Of a stretch of DNA of 8,275 nucleotides, positions 6,081 through 8,275 are shown one piece after another (position 1 is the stretch's first letter; each line of letters opens with the position of its first letter). The notes under the pieces were generated by a model. It was not told the DNA's origin and did no database searches. It was given only the letters and a program-made list of their open reading frames with translations. The stretch comes from Deltaproteobacteria bacterium. GTDB taxonomy: Bacteria > Desulfobacterota > Desulfobaccia > Desulfobaccales > 0-14-0-80-60-11. Location: positions 1 to 8,275 of the forward strand of contig VGSO01000112.1 in assembly GCA_016874945.1 (NCBI GenBank), in the 5' to 3' direction. Made by a program: the position numbers and the translations under genes.

Positions 6081-7202
6081 CTACCGATTTTCCCCCACCA
6101 GGGACTTCAATTCCTCCTTGCTCACCGTGTTGTACCGCTTGAAGACGTGCATGGTTTTGTGGCCGCTGGCCGCCATGATCCTGAAGTAGTCATGCCCTGC
6201 CAACCGCCAGTTATTGATGGCCGTGTGTCTAAAATCGTGAAAGGTGAAATCCTCAATGCCCGCCTTCTTCCGGGCCGTCTCGAAAGCTCTCTGGAAGGTG
6301 CTCCCGAAAGCCTTCCCCTTGTAAGGGAAAACCCGTACTCCTGGAAGGCCCCTGGGCATGGACTGGAACATCTCAATAAGCTCCGGGCTTAAAGGAATAT
6401 CCCGAGCCGCCTCAGTCTTGGTGTCCTCTGGCCGCAGGTGAATAAAGCCTTCCTTCAAATCCACCTGGTCCCAGGTGAGAAAAAGAATCTCCCCCTGCCT
6501 CATGCCGGTATGGTAGGCCACTTTGGTAATGGGCCTAATTTGAGGGGAGCAATGGGCCAGCAGCCGGACATATTCCTCCGGGCTTAACAGCCGGTCCCGT
6601 TCATTGTTCTCTTTGAGCATCTTCACCTTTTTCCCCTGAAATGGGCTGCGCTCCGCTTTGTCGTTGGCTATGGCCTTGTTGAAGATGGCCTTGAGGCAGG
6701 CCACTTCCCGGTTCACCGTGGCCGGAGCGGTCAACTTGTCAGGAGTCCTGCCGGATGGTTCGGCAAGGCGTTTTTGTTTGTAACTCTCCACCAGGGCCGG
6801 GTTGATGTCCTTCAACAGGCGGTCTCCGAAGTGGGGGAGCAACTTGGCTACAAGCTCACAGTCCCGCTTATAGCTCCGTTTGGCTTTCACCTCAGACAGT
6901 TCCAGGTACCATGTCGCCAAATCTTTAAACAGGGTGCGGGTGTCTGGGCATTTCTTGATGTACCTCCCTTCAGTCCTGGCCTTCAAAATTTCCCGGAGCC
7001 GTTGCTCCGCCGCGGTCTTATTGGGACCGATTCGTTCCCGCCTCAACCGTTTGTCGTGGTCGTAATACTCAATCCACCAAACCCGACCGGCGAACCTGCT
7101 TCCTTGGAACCCACAAAGAGCGCCATCTTTTTTCCCAGTGCAAGCCTTGGCTTTTTCGCTATTCCTTTTCCTGCACTTTGGGCATTCCCATAATAAGGCC
7201 AT
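6081..7202 (-). CDS. tyrosine recombinase (phage-type integrase) with N-terminal zinc ribbon
   Basis: This 373-residue enzyme would cut and rejoin DNA at an element's attachment sites. The catalytic set is complete: Arg235 in HTGMRQGE, Lys262 in EDTKTE, His322 and Arg325 in FHDFRHT, His348 in ASGHKT and the nucleophile Tyr357 in FKRYNTV. A core-binding domain covers roughly 88-180. Before it, Cys7, Cys10, Cys21 and Cys30 form a small zinc-ribbon-like module, followed by an arm-type domain (about 33-80). The start is supported by AAGGAGGA (7211-7218 on the complement) with an 8-base spacing. Its first 44 bases overlap the end of the upstream regulator gene, so translation is probably coupled. 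It reads toward tRNA-Cys, which is the likely insertion site. The gene looks functional; the recombination target is inferred from position. Confidence 0.93.
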   Translation of the reverse strand: MALLWECPKCRKRNSEKAKACTGKKDGALCGFQGSRFAGRVWWIEYYDHDKRLRRERIGPNKTAAEQRLREILKARTEGRYIKKCPDTRTLFKDLATWYLELSEVKAKRSYKRDCELVAKLLPHFGDRLLKDINPALVESYKQKRLAEPSGRTPDKLTAPATVNREVACLKAIFNKAIANDKAERSPFQGKKVKMLKENNERDRLLSPEEYVRLLAHCSPQIRPITKVAYHTGMRQGEILFLTWDQVDLKEGFIHLRPEDTKTEAARDIPLSPELIEMFQSMPRGLPGVRVFPYKGKAFGSTFQRAFETARKKAGIEDFTFHDFRHTAINNWRLAGHDYFRIMAASGHKTMHVFKRYNTVSKEELKSLVGENR

Positions 7203-7386
7203 GCTTACCTTCCTCCTTCATCCGATTTTCCAGGGCTTCCAGGGCCAGGGGGAGCAAGGGTGGGATGCGCCTTTGGCCCCATTCCCAATAGGCCACGGCC
7301 ATAGTGCTCACCCCTAAAGCCTTGCTCAGTTTGGCCTGGGAAAATCCCCACTTTTGCCGCCAAGTTCGTAATTCCGATCCGTCCAT
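7159..7386 (-). CDS. small XRE-family (Cro/CI-type) transcriptional regulator
   Basis: This 75-residue protein has a helix-turn-helix at about residues 5-60. The core is LRTWRQKWGFSQAKLSKALG, then VSTMAVAYWEWGQRRIPP (recognition helix followed by the typical turn). The C-terminal 15-20 residues are charged and overlap the integrase start. It probably binds the perfect palindrome lying 11 bp upstream of its own ATG and so controls itself and the integrase as one short operon. No ribosome-binding site precedes the ATG, and the predicted transcript begins at about the ATG itself, suggesting leaderless translation. The gene pair resembles the regulatory end of an integrative element or prophage. 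Confidence 0.85.
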   Translation of the reverse strand: MDGSELRTWRQKWGFSQAKLSKALGVSTMAVAYWEWGQRRIPPLLPLALEALENRMKEEGKHGLIMGMPKVQEKE

Positions 7387-7393
7387 GTTTAAA

Positions 7394-7423
7394 ACTATAT
7401 AACAATGTTATATGAGAAGTCAA
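7394..7423 (-). promoter_or_regulatory. promoter of the regulator/integrase operon
   Basis: Reading the complement, -35 TTGACT (7423-7418) and -10 TATAGT (7399-7394) are separated by 18 bp, each one mismatch from consensus. The predicted start point is near 7387, one base before the regulator's ATG. The spacer contains most of the palindromic operator. Confidence 0.65.
7397..7413. promoter_or_regulatory. palindromic operator
   Basis: ATATAACA-A-TGTTATAT is a perfect 17-bp palindrome with 8-bp arms. It overlaps the -10 box and spacer of the regulator promoter, so a bound dimer would block RNA polymerase. The obvious ligand is the XRE protein encoded next to it. Confidence 0.7.
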
Positions 7424-7548
7424 GGAAAAAATAGGAAGAAATTTAATCCCGCATAGCGGACTCGCTTCGTCCCCCACTCCTACCAACCAACTCAATCGCA
7501 GAATGGTTGCCCGCTTTTTCTTAACCCCGACCCCAGGCGACCCGTCCC

Positions 7549-7643
7549 ACTGTCCCCCTTTTCTTGGCCCAAAAGAAAAAACCGGAGATGGGACTCCTCT
7601 CCCCCCTGGTCAATATGATTGGTCCGGAGAATTTTCAATTTTT
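7549..7643. repeat. 95-bp direct repeat, copy A
   Basis: Begins ACTGTCCCCC and contains the blocks ATGGGACTCCT, CTGGTCAATATGAT and GGTCCGGAGA before an AT-rich tail. It aligns without gaps to copy B, 404 bp further on, with about 15 mismatches. It may be the end or leftover of a dispersed element. Confidence 0.8.
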
Positions 7644-7701
7644 CAATCCGATGGAAGGACTGGCATAGCGCGGGATCATTATGGAAATCTTTCGCGCGGG
7701 A

Positions 7702-7793
7702 AAATGTCTGCAAAGTCTGCAATGGGATGAAACCAAGGAATAGCAGGGGTTTGATCACTCAGACATTTAAAACTGCATGTCTGAAATGTCTGC
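7702..7793. repeat. cluster of AAATGTCTGC motifs
   Basis: AAATGTCTGC occurs at 7702-7711 and 7784-7793, with variants AAAGTCTGC (7712-7720) and CATGTCTG (7776-7783). An inverted copy, CAGACATTT, lies at 7760-7768 and pairs perfectly with 7784-7792 around a 15-base loop. Five related sites in 92 bp suggest a binding-site cluster or a decayed element end. Nothing identifies the protein. Confidence 0.4.
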
Positions 7794-7794
7794 T

Positions 7795-7950
7795 TTATAA
7801 AAACTTGCCGTCCAGGCGGGCGTCCCGTTTTACCGCGTCCTCGTCGATGGTCACCGCACCCTTGGCCACCACCGTGCTCCCCGAGCCTACGGCCCGTGCC
7901 CCCACGCTCCCTGCTATGGACCGCCGCCCTGTCCTGCGCCCGCCCTCAGG
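7795..7950 (-). pseudogene. possible transposase fragment
   Basis: On the complement an open stretch ends with AVTIDEDAVKRDARLDGKFL and a stop at 7797-7795. The closing part is reminiscent of the D-x-R-x-DGK-[WF]-V-L segment of IS1634-type transposases, but the upstream glycine-rich part is not recognisable and there is no start. It is at most a remnant, and the resemblance is short. Confidence 0.2.
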
Positions 7951-7952
7951 GT

Positions 7953-8047
7953 ACTGTCCCCCTCTTCCCGGCCCAAAACCAAAACCCGGAAATGGGACTC
8001 CTACCCCCCCTGGTCAATATGATCGGTCCGGAGATTTTTTGATTTTT
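7953..8047. repeat. 95-bp direct repeat, copy B
   Basis: Second copy of the repeat at 7549-7643, same orientation, ungapped. The best conserved core is CCCCCCTGGTCAATATGAT followed by GGTCCGGAGA. Its right end is ten bases from the istB remnant, so the repeat may mark an insertion or deletion boundary. Confidence 0.8.
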
Positions 8048-8180
8048 GCATTTATGACTGATCGCTACCAACCTGAGTTTCCCAGTGGACCGGCTGACCC
8101 ACCATGCTCATATCCTGGCCATGAACGGGGAAAGCTTTCGGTTCCGGGAGAGTATGAAGAAGGTGAGGTCGGCTGGTAAT

Positions 8181-8223
8181 GACAACCAAAAAATGACCCG
8201 TCGTGATAATCGAAAATTGACCC
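8181..8223. mobile_element. IS21-end-like direct repeats
   Basis: GACAACCAAAAAATGACCC (8181-8199) and GATAATCGAAAATTGACCC (8205-8223) match at 15 of 19 positions and are 24 bp apart. Repeated A-run plus TGACCC motifs are familiar at IS21-family ends, where they serve as transposase binding sites. They directly follow the istB remnant. Confidence 0.5.
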
Positions 8224-8261
8224 ACCCCTTCTCTTTTTGTTATTCTGTTTATTACCTGGGC

Positions 8262-8266
8262 GGAGG
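8262..8266 (+). promoter_or_regulatory. ribosome-binding site pointing out of the window
   Basis: GGAGG lies nine bases before the window edge. If an ATG follows at once, spacing would be ideal. Next to IS21-end-like repeats the expected gene is istA; this is a prediction about unseen sequence. Confidence 0.35.
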
Positions 8267-8275
8267 ATAAGGCGC

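Larger units (their letters stand above)
7424..8057. other. gene-free mosaic of repeats and remnants
   Basis: I see no intact gene here. The stretch holds two 95-bp direct repeats, a cluster of TGTCTGC motifs and a possible antisense transposase fragment, each listed separately. The long open frame running rightwards across 7619-8179 passes through both kinds of repeat, has no domain I recognise and lacks a ribosome-binding site, so I do not call it a gene. Confidence 0.6.
8058..8270 (+). pseudogene. istB: C-terminal remnant of an IS21-type IstB helper ATPase
   Basis: From 8058 the frame reads LIATNLSF and then jumps to VDRLTHHAHILAMNGESFRF (from 8085), RESMKK. These are two conserved IstB segments that in intact proteins are separated by roughly 20 residues, so an internal deletion lies near 8081-8085. 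Everything upstream, including the Walker motifs, is missing: a stop codon at 8055-8057 ends the frame and the repeat copy lies just before it. After RESMKK the frame stays open to TAA at 8268-8270, but that part overlaps terminal repeats and is probably not native protein. IstB assists the IstA transposase of IS21-family elements. This copy cannot work. Confidence 0.65.

Noticed and set aside
6774..7193. Rightward 139-residue frame opposite the integrase
   Set aside because: Shadow of the integrase, whose catalytic residues are all present.
7706..7714. GTCTGCAAA shared with the tRNA-Cys anticodon loop (5942-5950), a possible att core
   Set aside because: Nine bases can match by chance in a window of this size and nothing around it extends the match.
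7619..8179. Rightward 186-residue frame across the repeats
   Set aside because: It runs through the motif cluster and repeat copy B with no domain or start signal.

Overview
The window is a patchwork of bacterial chromosome. Two solid housekeeping loci (a mutS gene and a tRNA-Gly/tRNA-Cys pair) sit among decayed or mobile DNA. The organism cannot be named from this sequence. The G+C-rich mutS codon use, complete CCA ends encoded in both tRNA genes, Shine-Dalgarno sites and sigma70-like promoters show a bacterium. The palindromic repeats, zinc-ribbon integrase and IS21-type remnant would fit a Desulfobacterota-like genome, but that is only an impression.

Left part (1-1324): AT-richer accessory DNA. 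It opens with two perfect copies of a 114-bp unit, each carrying a GCGGCC-TAAA-GGCCGC palindrome, followed by two more palindromes. Next comes a HigB-type toxin gene broken by two frameshifts (600-874), a small palindromic MITE-like insert (874-987) and an intact HigA-type antitoxin gene (998-1324). The toxin-antitoxin pair has therefore lost its toxin and kept its antitoxin.

Middle part (1393-5662): a complete mutS (mismatch-repair ATPase) behind a good -10 box and a G+C-only hairpin, then a gene for a secreted protein made of two 200-residue concanavalin-A-like domains with no catalytic domain attached. Both read rightwards but are separated by about 290 bp that holds candidate promoters and a hairpin, so they are probably independent units.

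Right part (5747-8275): a heptamer repeat and a TTGACA promoter lead into tRNA-Gly(GCC) and tRNA-Cys(GCA). About 90 bp after tRNA-Cys lies a leftward tyrosine recombinase gene, overlapped by an upstream XRE-type regulator gene with a perfect palindromic operator inside its promoter. This is the usual layout of one end of a tRNA-targeted integrative element. The interior of that element (7424-8275) has no intact gene: it holds two 95-bp direct repeats, a cluster of TGTCTGC motifs, and the tail of an IS21-type istB followed by IS21-end-like repeats and a ribosome-binding site that points out of the window.

I found no complete novel system. The points most worth a second look are the compact and apparently leaderless regulator/integrase module, the insert lodged exactly between the broken toxin and its antitoxin, and the two-domain secreted lectin-like protein.
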